DNA of 30,686 nt. It comes from CALMFT01 sp964563595 (lineage in GTDB: Bacteria > Patescibacteriota > Gracilibacteria > Absconditabacterales > Absconditicoccaceae). The translations under genes were made by a program, and so were the position numbers. The notes below the pieces were generated by a model. The model was not told the origin of the DNA. It searched no databases and worked only from the letters and a program-made list of their open reading frames with translations. The stretch is from contig CAZLWR010000010.1 in assembly GCA_964563595.1 (NCBI GenBank), forward strand, positions 1 through 30,686, in the 5' to 3' direction. This document shows positions 9,415-19,585 of this stretch, piece by piece; the stretch's first letter is position 1, and each line of letters starts with the position of its first letter.

Positions 9415-10968
9415 CTACCCCTTCACTGGAGCTGCGTCAGCCACTGGTTTTATAGGTGCTGGGAGTATTACACTACCTTTCACGGTAGCAGTATATTCCT
9501 TCTGACCGCTAGGTTTTGTAACAACTACGGTCACAATCTTTTTGGTGCCCTCAGGCGCAATGGCATGAAATTGATCCAATCAAGCAATTGCACTAAAATG
9601 TGGACCATCAAACCAAGTCTTACGAAAAGTAGGAAAAGTATACTCTACCTCAACTTCAAACGTAATAGTATGGTTGATCAATTCTGGAGCGATCGCAGTG
9701 AGCTGTCCAAATAATGCAGAAATAGCTTTCTGAGCTTCCATAGTAGCATTCTGCTCTGCGACTCAATTCATAAACGCCGACGCTGGAACCATATATTGAC
9801 CAGTCATGAGTTGCATAGAGTCCATAGCTTCATATGCACATCATCTAATTTCCTCACTATCTTCTCGACTTCAACTGTCTGTTCTTTTAACTCTTTGCTT
9901 AGAATTAAACACAAGTCGTTTTACATCGGATCATTTCAATCCCTTAACCTTTATGACGGATTCAGGATTTCTAGTGTCTATTTTGCCTTCGTAGCTTCGT
10001 GCAGCGAGATCGCTCTTCGAAAATCCTAAAAAACCTATATAAGGCGATGTAAACACATAGTCTTGGCTACCCATTCACGATCGAGACTCGACCCATCTTT
10101 TAAAACCAAATACATATCCTCACTGTTGATTTTTTTCAGGGTCAAACTTCGCTGCCCATGGGAGATGGGATTCAATAGTATCTGATACAACAGTAAAATC
10201 AGGAGATTGGTTGAGTATTGACTTTGCAATATCTTGAGGATTCAAAAGCATATATCTAGCCTCTTCTGGGCTTTGAGGCATAGGCAAGTGAGGCGGGGGT
10301 ACGACAGCAGGACCTGATTTCGGATCAAATCGTCCATTCCAGTAACCATAGCCTCCTACCGCAGCCACCAAAAGTAATGCAAAAACAAATCACTTGAATG
10401 CACCACCACATATGACATGATACATCAGAATATCTTGTACTTTTGTATCCCTAAAAAGTGGATCTTTACTCAGTATATTTCTAATATTATTTTTTTCTTC
10501 AGTACTCAACATCAAAAAGTCTTTGTGAGCATAATTATGATGAGCTTCTAGAATGATATCGGTCTGAACTGGAGTAAGAGAGTCTATCCCAGCATATTGT
10601 TGGAGCATTTGAAAAGCATATGCTATTCTTTGGTCATCACCAAAGCTAGATGCGTCCAAGGCCCTTTCCATATCAATCATACCTGCATTATCTATACGAG
10701 GAATACCATACTTTTCCTCACTATGATTGTACATCGCCAAGACCCTCATAATCCTTTGTTTATCTTGTGCCGTTCCTGAAAAACTATTCCTCGGAAACAA
10801 AGCCTGAAAAACCTGCTCTAGTTGATCTTGATACAAAGCAAGGCGTCCCAAAGCTATTTTTGCAATAGTTACTTTATTGAAGTTATTCATACCGCTCCCT
10901 CTCAAAGGCGTTACTTCATCATCGTGGGGAGCTATGTCGGCTAGGCTTTCAGTAACAACATTCCTCAT
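9415..10968 (-). CDS. Hypothetical bitopic membrane protein, 517 aa
   Basis: The reading frame runs from ATG 10968 to TAG 9415 through about seven TGA-glycine codons (for example 10390-10392 and 10120-10122). Residues 1-190 form a helical, charged, presumably cytoplasmic domain. About 193-212 is a transmembrane helix rich in Val/Ala/Leu, then come a Pro-rich linker (about 220-240) and a 270-residue outer domain whose C-terminal half is beta-rich (many V-x-V and T-x-T alternations). No family was recognised. It stands alone between the ruvB unit and a terminator. A cytoplasmic helical sensor joined to an extracytoplasmic beta domain would fit a signalling or scaffold role, but this is speculation from topology. 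Confidence 0.78.
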
Positions 10969-11129
10969 ATAGTAATATTAACAAATGTAAATGACAATTT
11001 TCATATTACATTATCTCATAGCATTTTATTCTTCGATTGCAATAGATTTTATATTGACATAACTACTACTTAACTAAAGTACAATCTATCTTTTTCAAAA
11101 AGGCACTTTTACTTCTCTAAGAGATTAAT
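10969..11129. other. AT-rich intergenic region
   Basis: No gene is seen. The region must carry the promoter of the minus-strand gene starting at 10968; TTGCAA-16-TATGAG on the minus strand is a weak candidate. A short TCTC-TAA-GAGA palindrome near 11115 lies just past the stop of the 89-aa gene, but no T-tract follows. Confidence 0.4.
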
Positions 11130-11399
11130 TTATCTAGGATCGATTGGTTTTGAGCTAGATTTCATAATCTTAGCCTGCTGCAAAAACAGTCCGTGCAATA
11201 CATCTTTGTATTGTTTTCTCATATACATTGGCAAACTTTTTTGTCAAACCATAGCGAGTTCTCTTTTGGCCCTATCAATAGCCATAAGTCATTTGATGTT
11301 TCATGCAATAACCTGCTGAATGAACAGTAGTCTTTCCTCATGTGATACTAATTGCAATGTGTGCACATCATCTGGTAAGTGCATATTATCTAAATTCAT
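11130..11399 (-). CDS. Small hypothetical protein downstream of ruvB
   Basis: An 89-aa protein from ATG 11399 to TAA 11130, with three in-frame TGA (glycine) codons that hide it under the standard code. It is helical, charged, contains many Met, and has no membrane segment or signal peptide. It starts 34 bp after the stop of ruvB on the same strand, so it is probably co-transcribed. No family was recognised; it does not resemble RuvA or RuvC. Confidence 0.72.
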
Positions 11400-11433
11400 T
11401 GTAATAGACTTCAAATTAAATCATTTTTAGTAG

Positions 11434-12372
11434 TTAGACTTTCACCCTACCTTTGGCAGCTCTCTCCACTAATCCAAGTTTCACCAAGAGAGGTTCGATA
11501 TCTTCTTCAACTGTTTTTTCATCAACTCACATTTTGATTGCAATAGTTTTCAATCCTATAGGTCTATTCGCCGATATTAATACATCCAAATAAGACTGAT
11601 GTAAAGGAGTCAAACCGCCCTCTTGAGCTTTATTCCGCTCGGCGAACTGCTCGATAAGCATGCCGCTGAGGACTAACTTGTGATCATGGGCACTAAGATA
11701 ATCATATAACCTGATACAACCATTGTATAATTCTCTGGGTACATTCTCTAGCAATCTTGCGAATCTTGCAATATCCAAAGGTTCGAATGATATACCCAAT
11801 TTTGTCAGATAGTATCAGACTATTTTTTGTTTGTCAGTGTCACTATAGTCTACAAAATGAAATTTATATACAAATCTGGATTTTAAAGGTTTACTAAGGC
11901 TTTCTGATTTAGTCGTAGCACCAATTAATGTAAAAGGTTGCAAAGGAATCTTCACATGACCACCATCTGGCATGACCATATCAATGACAAAGTCTTCCAT
12001 AGCGGTATAAAGCATCTCCTCTATTTTCGGAGTTAAGCGATGGATTTCATCAATAAACAATACATCACCCTCCTGCAAAGTATTCAGCAAAGAAATAATA
12101 TCGGCGGGCTTTGTAATGGCATAAGCAGTAACAAGCTTACACTGAGTCCCAAGATCATGAGATATAATCTGAGCAAGTGTGGTTTTACCATATCACGCTG
12201 GTCACAACAACAACATATGCCCCAAGACACGGGATCACTTTTTACTGGAAGAAATGGCAGTTTTTACAACTCTCACCGCATCATCTTGTCCTACAAAATC
12301 CTTAAAAGATGCGGGCCTGTGCTCGGTCTTGTTATTTATCAGAATGCTTGTATCTATTTTTTTGATCTGCAT
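11434..12372 (-). CDS. ruvB: Holliday junction branch migration ATPase RuvB
   Basis: A 312-aa protein from ATG 12372 (an in-frame TAG lies just upstream) to TAA 11434. Visible motifs are: 'FKDFVGQ' near 23-29; Walker A GPAGYGKTT at 57-65, with both first glycines written as TGA (12202-12204, 12193-12195); Walker B VLFIDEIHRL at about 104-113; sensor-1 GATT at 151-154; and a PLKSRF element around 162-167 carrying the conserved Arg. The C-terminal winged helix ends in the typical 'LVERAAKGRV'. RuvB is the hexameric motor that drives branch migration with RuvA. It is slightly shorter than the usual 330-350 aa. The loop after sensor 1 has Lys where bacterial RuvB usually has Arg ('TTR', 'LRDRFG'). 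ruvA and ruvC are not in the window. Confidence 0.93.
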
Positions 12373-12423
12373 ACGTATCTATGCTGAAAACTAAAATGCA
12401 AAGAGCTTGTTCACGAAAAACAG

Positions 12424-12451
12424 ATTTTATTTATCTCTCAGCTGTAATCAA
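12424..12451 (-). promoter_or_regulatory. Candidate sigma70-type promoter for ruvB
   Basis: On the minus strand TTGATT (plus 12446-12451), a 16-nt spacer and TAAAAT (plus 12424-12429) stand about 50 bp upstream of the ruvB ATG. In such AT-rich DNA a chance match is quite possible. The rest of 12373-12563 shows nothing else. Confidence 0.35.
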
Positions 12452-12563
12452 TGTGATTGTTCAAAAGATTATAATAAACAGAATGCAGTTAAATAGCATC
12501 ATTTACACAAATAATAGACAGAATAATTAGGTATTTACTTTTGACGAAAAGCAGTCATAGAAA

Positions 12564-12592
12564 TTGATTTTTTTGGCTTTCCGGGGTATACT
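12564..12592 (+). promoter_or_regulatory. Promoter giving a probable leaderless mRNA
   Basis: TTGATT (12564-12569), a 17-nt spacer and TATACT (12587-12592) are followed after only 7 nt by the ATG at 12600. Transcription would start at or next to the A of the ATG, leaving no room for a Shine-Dalgarno sequence. Confidence 0.62.
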
Positions 12593-12599
12593 CAGCACT

Positions 12600-14642
12600 A
12601 TGAAGAATATTCGCATCAGACCTTATCTTATGATAGTCGGTGCACTATGCAGCATTGCATCAGTGGTTTTTTTGCTATGAAATTCTGAACAAGTAATAGA
12701 TAATGCCCCGCTAGAACTCACTACCAATAGCACTCAGGAAGTAACAACAACATATGTTGATCAATCTCTTTTATCTAATGACATTGTCCCTACCATAACA
12801 GCACTGCCTTCAGGCACTCCCGAAGTAACAACAACGACAATCGTACCAACACCAGCCATAGAAAATACAACGACAATCGTACCAACACCAGCCATAGAAA
12901 ATACAATGACAGATTTGCCAATAATTCCGAATCAAAGTTCAAGCCCTCAAGCAGAAAACAATAATGTACTTAGCGAGACAGGAAGCCATACCAGCGGTCT
13001 GGAACTACTTCTTTCAGAACTTAGTTCAGGTACACAAGAAACTCCAAGAGCAGATACATGGCAACAATATATGCCAGATGCTCATATAGCGGTAAGTGAA
13101 GACAAGCAAGCATACATTATGCATTCTCCGTCGGATCTAGTACCCTTAGCACATGAATGACTGGTAGTTCCATCCTTTGATACTGACTCTACATTAGCAA
13201 ACACTTTACGCATAGAGACTGATATCTACTATAGATCTTATGATAATCAGATACAAGTAACTTTGCCCAAAAACCTTGTAGTACAAACACTAGACGGAAT
13301 GCCATTTGATACACAGGCACTTGGACTAGCGAGAGAGAGCGGCTACGATTCTTCTATTGTACTACAAGTTTATGATCCAACTAAAGGAGTATATAAGCAA
13401 ATTGAAAATATGGTTCTAGCAAATGATGACAAGGTCGAATTTCACTTCGGTATACCTGGTCAACATCTTATTTTCTCTAAACCTCTTGAAGTCAGTCTAT
13501 ATTCAGATCAGCCCGAGGGAACGTTGGTGGAAATACAAGCAAACCATGCCAATCAGTGACGAAGCAAAGAAGGTATCTCTATCGATGGTATCACCGAGTG
13601 CAATTCTTGAGTTGCAAGTTTACCCGGGACCATAAGTAGAGTTACGAACAGCATCGTAACCTTCTATATCTGCGGAGCATCGGTATTTGCTCTTACTTAT
13701 ACTGGAGGAGCAAATAACGACAACTTCGCAGATGCAAGCTTCAAGGATAAAGCCGTAGCTTTCCTTACAGGAGCACACTTCCCCACATGATCTATGATTG
13801 ATGGAATAAGTATAGCGATAGATCGAAGACCGGTTGACGGAAGGGACCCTGCACGTGTCGGCACTGGGACATGCTCTCCAGAACAAAAATATTTCACGCT
13901 TACCCATAACACCGGTGGAGCATCAATAATTCTCATAGCATCGTGACAATTGACCGACCCCTCCACGAACTGTCCCAGGGTACTCACTACATTCGTATCG
14001 GGCAACCCAACACCGATCACAGGTCGATATTACACCTGATTTTTTGCACCAACAACTTGACAAAGCTTCAACACCTTTCTGGGGACATCACCGATGGGTT
14101 CTCGGATACTAAGAATGGGGGACACGGTATTTGATGACTGAGTTATCTTATATGGCTTCACCATCACCATAAGTGCCAACACAGGCTCCGCCGGATGAAG
14201 TATATGTATTTTTAGTGATACTGCAGCATACGAAACAGGTACTACTATACAAAACGATACAGGCAGTGTGATCCGAACCATGAATCTTGGAGTAGAAGAT
14301 CTCAAGGGAGCAGATAGTGGGTATTATACCACTATTGCAGTAGCAAATATGCTGCATAAGTTCGTTACTTGAGAAGTACTCTACAACACAAATTTTGAAC
14401 GAAAAGCCGATTCAGTAGTACTTCTTACGGGAAACACAAATAGTAATGTAGTAGTTGGGTCCATTTGGTCGGGATACACCGTAGCAAGCGGAACCAACAC
14501 ATTTATACGTAGAGATCCTGGTTCGAATACCAACAAGACCGGAGGATATGCCAGTAAGTTACGATTCAAAGCAAACATACCAGCATATAGTTATCCAGGT
14601 TTTTACTACTGAAACTTTACCTACACATTATATGAAAATTAA
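12600..14642 (+). CDS. Large WxL-like surface protein
   Basis: A 680-aa protein from ATG 12600 to TAA 14642 through many TGA-glycine codons. Residues 1-28 are a signal or anchor helix. About 30-150 is a Thr/Pro/Ser-rich stalk with two identical 12-residue repeats (TTTIVPTPAIEN). About 180-320 is a beta-rich domain, and 330-680 a second Gly/Thr/Ser-rich beta region. The C-terminal 150 residues match the two small proteins encoded at 17021 and 17776: a KGADSGYYTT block and the final Y..G.FTYTLYEN. This resembles the Firmicutes WxL domain (Pfam PF13731), where 'D.RG..GW.L' and a terminal 'Y...L.W.L' occupy the same places, with Tyr here instead of Trp. Expected to be exported and bound to the cell surface. 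It leads a run of five plus-strand surface genes. The homology is inference from pattern; family membership is unproven. Confidence 0.75.
12834..12905 (+). repeat. Tandem 36-bp repeat, two copies
   Basis: Two adjacent identical 36-bp units, starting at 12834 and 12870, encode TTTIVPTPAIEN twice within the stalk of the large surface protein. Perfect identity suggests recent duplication and possible length variation between strains. Confidence 0.9.
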
Positions 14643-14686
14643 CTATAGTGCATACCAATTTGTTTATTTATCTTCAATTATATACA

Positions 14687-15700
14687 ATGGACTTCCTTAG
14701 AATCTCTTTATTTACAGCCTTACTTGGGTTATCCAGTATGATCTGATTATCAATATTTGCTCAAGAACGTGAAACCAACCTAGGAGAAGTATTGATAAGG
14801 TTTTGTAACGATCCTCGTATGGCAGGAGGCACAAAATCACTCAATCTAAGGACCGAAACCAACAGAGAAGAAGAAATATGTATGTATTTGGATAATTCAT
14901 GACCTAAGTCTGTTAAAGTTGGCGTGAACTTTGTAGATGGAACTATAACAGCGGATTCAGAAGGCAAGAAGGCATGTCAACCGGAGGGTGTTAGAACGAA
15001 CTTCTGACAATATGTCAGTATTGAAAGTACTGGTTTTATCATACCTTCAAATTGAACTCTAAAAACAAAAGCGATCCTCAAGTTTCCTACTGGTATAGCA
15101 GGTAAAGTCAACGGCTGCGTAACCTATCAAATTCTCAGTGATTCCACCGGAGAACAGCTAGGAATGTTCAGGATACTTTCTAGAAGGGCGAATTTCATTG
15201 ATGTTATCGTCTCTTGAGAAGTGACGTTTGATGTATTTTATATGGCAGAGAACAACCCCAGCTTCCCAAATATCGGACAAAATGAGAATGTAACCCTATA
15301 CCTACATCCTATTAGTAAATATTATAGTCTCAAGTCACTTATAACCAATACCGGTAACATCCCATCTATCACCACCATTAGTGGGTATATCAACTGATGG
15401 TTTGGACGACTTCATCAAGAGCTTAGCCCCAAACAAATTACTATACCAGCAAAACAACAATCGGTGTACGAAAACGACCTGCCTCGATGGGTTAAATTTT
15501 GAGGACCAGTGACAGTACATTTGGATGCCACTGATAAACCAGAACTACCTGAAGGCATACACGCCAAAGAATTAAAAGTTTTAACACATGAATTTGTGAT
15601 ATCAGCATTTATATTGCCTTGGTGGATTATCGTGGTATTGCTTGGATTATTGGGACTCATAACTTATTATACAGTGAGATGAAACAAACAGAAACAGTAA
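14687..15700 (+). CDS. WxLIP/DUF916-like membrane-anchored partner protein
   Basis: A 337-aa protein from ATG 14687 to TAA 15700, with about eleven TGA-glycines. It has a signal peptide (residues 1-27, ending IFAQE), two beta-rich domains (about 28-180 and 185-305), a transmembrane helix at about 310-330 and a short basic tail (RGNKQKQ). The first domain has the layout of DUF916: a hydrophobic 'CMYLDNSG' strand with conserved Asn, 'VDGTIT', a Cys-containing turn, 'IIPSNGTL' and a closing 'FPTGIAGKVNGCVTY' segment with a Cys pair. In Firmicutes, DUF916/DUF3324 proteins (WxLIPs) have the same order and length and bind peptidoglycan and WxL partners. The gene lies 44 bp after a large WxL-like gene and overlaps the next gene by 22 bp, as expected for an operon. 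Assignment rests on architecture and context. Confidence 0.62.
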
Positions 15701-16950
15701 GCTACGTAAACCAGGATAAGCAAAAGTCTTTCAGCTTATGAAAATTTATGATATATTTTTTTGGAGCACTCTTCCTGGGTGTTCCGTTTTTAAACAATAA
15801 CTCAGCTGCAACGCCTTGAAGTTGCCTTAGTGGATATGCTTCATGTAGTACTGCTACTACCTTGAGTGTTAGTATTTATAATTCTTACTCTTGAAGTATA
15901 AAAATTAACACTGGTCTGACTACTCATTGGATTATCATCAGTGATCAATTCCGGGCGGGCACCAGTGCCGTCACCATAGACGTATCAGCAACCAAAACAT
16001 CAAGCTATACCTTATCGGGTTGAATTTCTGCAATTACAGGAGCGGGGACAGGGAGCTATCTTAATAACGTCCTCCTAAATCTTACCGATGAAAAGATCTA
16101 TACTCTTCAGGCACATTATATCAGTAATTGGGAAGAGGTCTCATCCAACACAGTAAGTGTTTGAGTAGACCTCACTCCTCCAACTACTCCAATAAATACA
16201 GGCATGCCCGACAATACTGTTGTCAATGGTTCCATCGTTTCCTTAGAACGAAGCAGCAGTGTAGATACAGGGGTTTGACTATTCTGATATTTGGTTTACA
16301 TATCCCTCAACCCTCTTTTTTCCGGTACTACTCCGATATTCACCCTTACCAATAGCCTTTCATTACTTTCTGATGATCTCCCAAGAGGAACACTATTCTA
16401 TAAAATAGTAGCTATAGATTACTTAGAACACGAAGCGGCTTCTTTGGTACATTATTTTCGTAATGAGCTACCCACTTATACTATTCTACCATGAGGAGTA
16501 GCATTTAGTGGCAGCATGCCAACAATTACTAGCACTCAAAATCACCCCTCAGCTTCTATAGAATGGCTAAGCCATATGATACCCGTGCCTAATATAAGTA
16601 CCGGTCTTTTGCAAATAATTATTTTTGATAACCAGAATTACCAAACCCCAAGGGAAGCCACGCTCACTCCAAGGCCTTATCTACAATACTATATTCTCGA
16701 CAATTTTTTAAGCAATCCCATTCCAGATCGAATACTTCCTGATATGTTACCAGCGAATGGAGCAGATGTAGATTTTATTACGCGTTCACTACCACTGGCA
16801 GTTATCAATACTCAAACTATTGAAAAAATTATAGGACCACAAGAATATCCAAAGCAATATGGCCTCGCCATTATATTATTGTTCGTAATATCTATTCAGA
16901 TTATAGCATATTGCCTACATAAATGACATATGAATAATTATTATAAATAA
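15679..16950 (+). CDS. Ig/FN3-like surface protein with two membrane segments
   Basis: A 423-aa protein from ATG 15679 (overlapping the previous gene by 22 bp in another frame) to TAA 16950, with about ten TGA-glycines. A hydrophobic segment at about 22-40 follows a polar N-terminus, so it is an uncleaved anchor or a signal with a long n-region. A Cys pair follows at about 49-56, then beta-rich repeats; the stretch at about 160-250 opens with VDLTPPTTP and looks like an Ig/fibronectin-III-type module. Near the end (about 390-412) is a second transmembrane helix with a short basic tail. No exact family was recognised. Tight coupling to the WxLIP-like gene suggests a partner in the same surface complex. 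Confidence 0.75.
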
Positions 16951-16954
16951 TACA

Positions 16955-16982
16955 TTGACAAATAGAATTTCAGGAGTATAAT
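16955..16982 (+). promoter_or_regulatory. Sigma70-type promoter of first small WxL-like gene
   Basis: A perfect TTGACA (16955-16960), a 16-nt spacer and a perfect TATAAT (16977-16982), 38 bp upstream of the ATG at 17021. The same promoter arrangement precedes the paralogue at 17776, so each copy has its own strong promoter. Confidence 0.82.
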
Positions 16983-17020
16983 CTATACCATAATATTTAT
17001 ATTGTTATGGTGTGATTCAT

Positions 17021-17605
17021 ATGAAGAAGTTATTTGGTCTAGCAATATTATGAACACTGATATGGTGATGAATTACTTTTGCTGGTACATGATGCGTCGT
17101 CGGAGGGACATGTAGCACGACCACAACAGTACAAGTAACCCTAACGGGATGAACAATATGTATCGGAAGTAGTGGTGTATTCAACTTTGGTAGTTTCGCA
17201 GTATCATCGATTGCTCAAACAGTAACAGGTGCATTCGCAACAGGGTATTTCTTCGTAGATGATATGAAAGGAGCGGATAGTGGGTATTACACTACGGTAC
17301 AGATGTCTGGACACTTAGTATGAACGGGTTGAGTCGTGATATCAGGATCCAATGTATATATGCAAACGGCCGCGACGCCTACACTCCTTGCAGGACGTGC
17401 CAATCCAAGAGTAGAGATACATGCAGCTATGACGGGATATCAATCACTGGATACAGCAAGAACGCTAATTTTCAGAAGTGCGGCAAATAACCAGGGGTTC
17501 TTAAGTATGTACGGCGTATTACCACTTATGCAATTGGTGATTCCAGCGTACCAATCAGTCGGAACATATATCGGAATATTGGTGTATACTCTCTATGAAA
17601 ATTAA
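17021..17605 (+). CDS. Small WxL-like secreted protein, copy 1
   Basis: A 194-aa protein from ATG 17021 to TAA 17605. A signal peptide spans residues 1-21 (MKKLFGLAIL..., ending TFAG) and needs several TGA-glycines. Two Cys (about 25 and 31) and a Thr-rich strand follow. Residues 53-194 carry the pattern FNFGSF, VDDMKGADSGYYTT (79-92), NVYMQ, RSAANNQG (152-159) and the C-terminal IPAYQSVGTYIGILVYTL. This matches the WxL domain layout (FG near the start, D.RG..GW.L in the middle, Y...L.W.L at the end) with Tyr replacing Trp. There is no LPXTG or membrane anchor, as in WxL proteins, which attach non-covalently to the wall. The paralogue at 17776 shares the same start and end. The strong dedicated promoter suggests high expression. 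Confidence 0.78.
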
Positions 17606-17633
17606 AGCTGTCTAGGAGAAACATCAAACTAGT

Positions 17634-17660
17634 AAAACTCTCTCTCTACAGAGGGTTTTT
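17634..17660 (+). terminator. Terminator between the two small WxL-like genes
   Basis: AAACTCTCT (17635-17643) pairs with AGAGGGTTT (17650-17658) using one G-U pair, over a 6-nt loop, and runs into a five-T tract. It lies 30 bp after the TAA at 17605. Confidence 0.68.
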
Positions 17661-17713
17661 GCTATAAAAAAATCAGGATCTACAAAAAACTATAGAGATT
17701 ATATATTAATAAC

Positions 17714-17741
17714 TTGACAATATGTATTTTGGGGGTATAAT
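17714..17741 (+). promoter_or_regulatory. Sigma70-type promoter of second small WxL-like gene
   Basis: TTGACA (17714-17719), a 16-nt spacer and TATAAT (17736-17741), 34 bp upstream of the ATG at 17776, mirroring the promoter at 16955. An AAAGG (17767-17771) four nt before the ATG can serve as ribosome binding site. Confidence 0.82.
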
Positions 17742-17775
17742 AGTAGTAGTACTTTTATTTTGTTATAAAGGTGTG

Positions 17776-18096
17776 ATGAAAAAGTTATTTGGTCTAGCTT
17801 TGTTAGCACTCCTATTCATAGGATGAGCAGNNNNNNNNNNNNNNNNNNNNNNNNNNNNNNNNNNNNNNNNNNNNNNNNNNNNNNNNNNNNNNNNNNNNNN
17901 NNNNNNNNNNNNNNNNNNNNNNNNNNNNNNCCAATCATTAGACCTCGCAAGACAGCTTATATTGAGATCTGGAGCAAATAACCAAGGCATAGTGGGCAGA
18001 TATTGAGTAGTGCCAACCTTGAGAGTACGAATACCACCCTATCAACAAGTAGGTACCTATAGTGGAACATTGGTATATACGTTGATAGAGAACTAA
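17776..18096 (+). CDS. Small WxL-like secreted protein, copy 2 (interrupted by gap)
   Basis: The visible N-terminus is a signal peptide almost identical to copy 1 (MKKLFGLALL...). After the 100-N gap the same frame resumes as QSLDLARQLILRSGANNQG, continues through an IPPYQQVGTYSG segment, and ends LVYTLIEN with TAA at 18096. The 17-bp string AAGTTATTTGGTCTAGC is identical in both copies (17027-17043, 17782-17798). Comparing the position of the QSLD element in the two copies, about 264 bp more than the 100 N should be missing. The gap therefore probably arose from collapse of this tandem repeat in assembly. Function as for copy 1; sequence differences suggest the copies have diverged rather than being an artefact. 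Confidence 0.75.
17831..17930. other. Assembly gap (100 N) inside small WxL-like copy 2
   Basis: Exactly 100 N. Alignment to copy 1 suggests a true length near 364 bp if the paralogues are equal in size. Confidence 0.97.
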
Positions 18097-18124
18097 TTAA
18101 ATATCCTACAAGGAATTTCGCTAC

Positions 18125-18159
18125 ATACAAAACCTACGACCATATCGTAGGTTTTGTAT
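18125..18159. terminator. Bidirectional terminator between surface locus and ftsZ
   Basis: A 15-bp perfect inverted repeat, 18125-18139 and 18145-18159 (core AACCTACGA / TCGTAGGTT), with a 5-nt loop and short T-runs. It sits between the convergent stops of the second small WxL-like gene (18096, plus) and ftsZ (18226, minus). Confidence 0.75.
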
Positions 18160-18225
18160 TTTGACCAATTTGGATCTATTCTATAGAAATATATAACAGC
18201 CGCTCATGGCAATAAAGACAGATAA

Positions 18226-19476
18226 TTATTGAAGTTTCCTTCTCATGAAAGCTGGCGTCTCTAGATCTTCAGAAGGTTTTTGTTGGTCTCCAGGCTGATT
18301 GAATGGAGAGTTAGAGCCAAAAGTAGATCAAGATGAATGATTAGTATTTTGATTACCATGACCGCTAGAACCAGAAAAGCTATTCATCATATTTCTATCT
18401 CTACTCATATTGTCTTCTTTCAATAATTTATTAACAAAGTCCTCGCCACCACTTCTTACTTTTCTACCTGTCCAATCTCTTGATGGAGATCTAGATGGAC
18501 CACCATCACTGTTTTCTCATTGAAAACCAGTCGCGATAATAGTAATTTTTATCTCATCGTCACCATAATCCTCATCTATCGTCATTCCCCAAATAATTCT
18601 TGCATCTGGATCCGCGATTTCTTCTACAATACTCGCTGCTTCTCTGACTTCCATAGGAGTCACGCTATTACCACCAGTTACCGCAAAAATAATATTCTTA
18701 GCACCAGTCAGTCTATTTTCCATCAATGGGTTATCAATTGCTTTTCTCGCTGCTTCTACCGCTCTATTTTCTCCTTCTCCGTATCCTATACCAAGCAAAG
18801 CATTACCACTATTACTCAATATGACCTTAACATCCGCGAAGTCGATATTGATAAGACCAGGCTTGATAATTAAATCAGTAATACCTTGTACACCCAATCT
18901 TAATATTTTATCAATCATCAAGAAAGCCTGATTGAACGTAGTCTTTTTATCTACTATATTGAAAATCTTATCATTTGGTATAACAATCAACGTATCTACC
19001 GAATCCTTCATCTTTTCGATACCATCAATCGCATTCGCAAACCTGCTATTTCACTCAAATGAAAATGGCTTCGTTACAACACCTACCGTCAATATGCCCA
19101 TTTCTTTAGCAATTTGACCAATAACCGGAGCGGCTCCTGTACCCGTTCCTCATCCCATACCTGCCGTAATAAACAACATGTCAGTACCAGTAAGCATTCT
19201 CTTAATATCTTCCACTGACTCTTCAGCAGCCTTACGCCCAATGTCTGGATTTGCACCAGCACCAAGACCTCTCGTCACATTCATACCAAGATTGAGTTGG
19301 CTATGTGCAGGATTGTTTGCCAATGCCTGAGCATCAGTATTTACTGCTACGAACTCCACTCATTCAAGTTTATCAAGGACCATTCTCGTGATAGTATTAC
19401 AACCAGCACCGCCTACACCAAATACTTTGATGCGAGCACCTGGAACAAAGTCTGGAGTGAATTCTGTAATTGCCAT
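18226..19476 (-). CDS. ftsZ: Cell division GTPase FtsZ
   Basis: A 416-aa protein from ATG 19476 to TAA 18226. Motifs in order: N-terminal VFGVGGAGCN at 18-27; the tubulin signature GGGTGTG at 108-114, whose first or second glycine is TGA at 19150-19152; the T7 synergy loop NIDFAD; and a C-terminal tail of about 80 residues rich in Ser/Gly/Asn ending in the conserved peptide DLETPAFMRRKLQ, which docks FtsA in other bacteria. FtsZ polymerises on GTP to form the division ring at mid-cell. The length (416 aa) is usual. It follows ftsA and an unknown gene on the same strand. The 109 bp before the ATG overlap a short alternative reading frame judged not to be a gene. Confidence 0.97.
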
Positions 19477-19585
19477 GTTAGTCTAGTAGGTTAATGATAA
19501 TAAATAGTAGATTCATTGTTCTCGTCTTATGTCTTTTATTTTCACACACAATGTATAGGCACCAATAATATATAATCTGATTATG

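Noticed and set aside
9367..9714. Plus-strand frame of 115 codons
   Set aside because: It lies antisense to the 517-aa membrane protein gene, begins in its terminator region and has no plausible product features.
13697..14357. Several minus-strand frames opposite the large WxL-like gene
   Set aside because: They arise because TGA-glycine codons and Thr/Ser/Gly-rich coding on the plus strand leave the complement open; the plus frame is continuous with a signal peptide and a conserved C-terminus.
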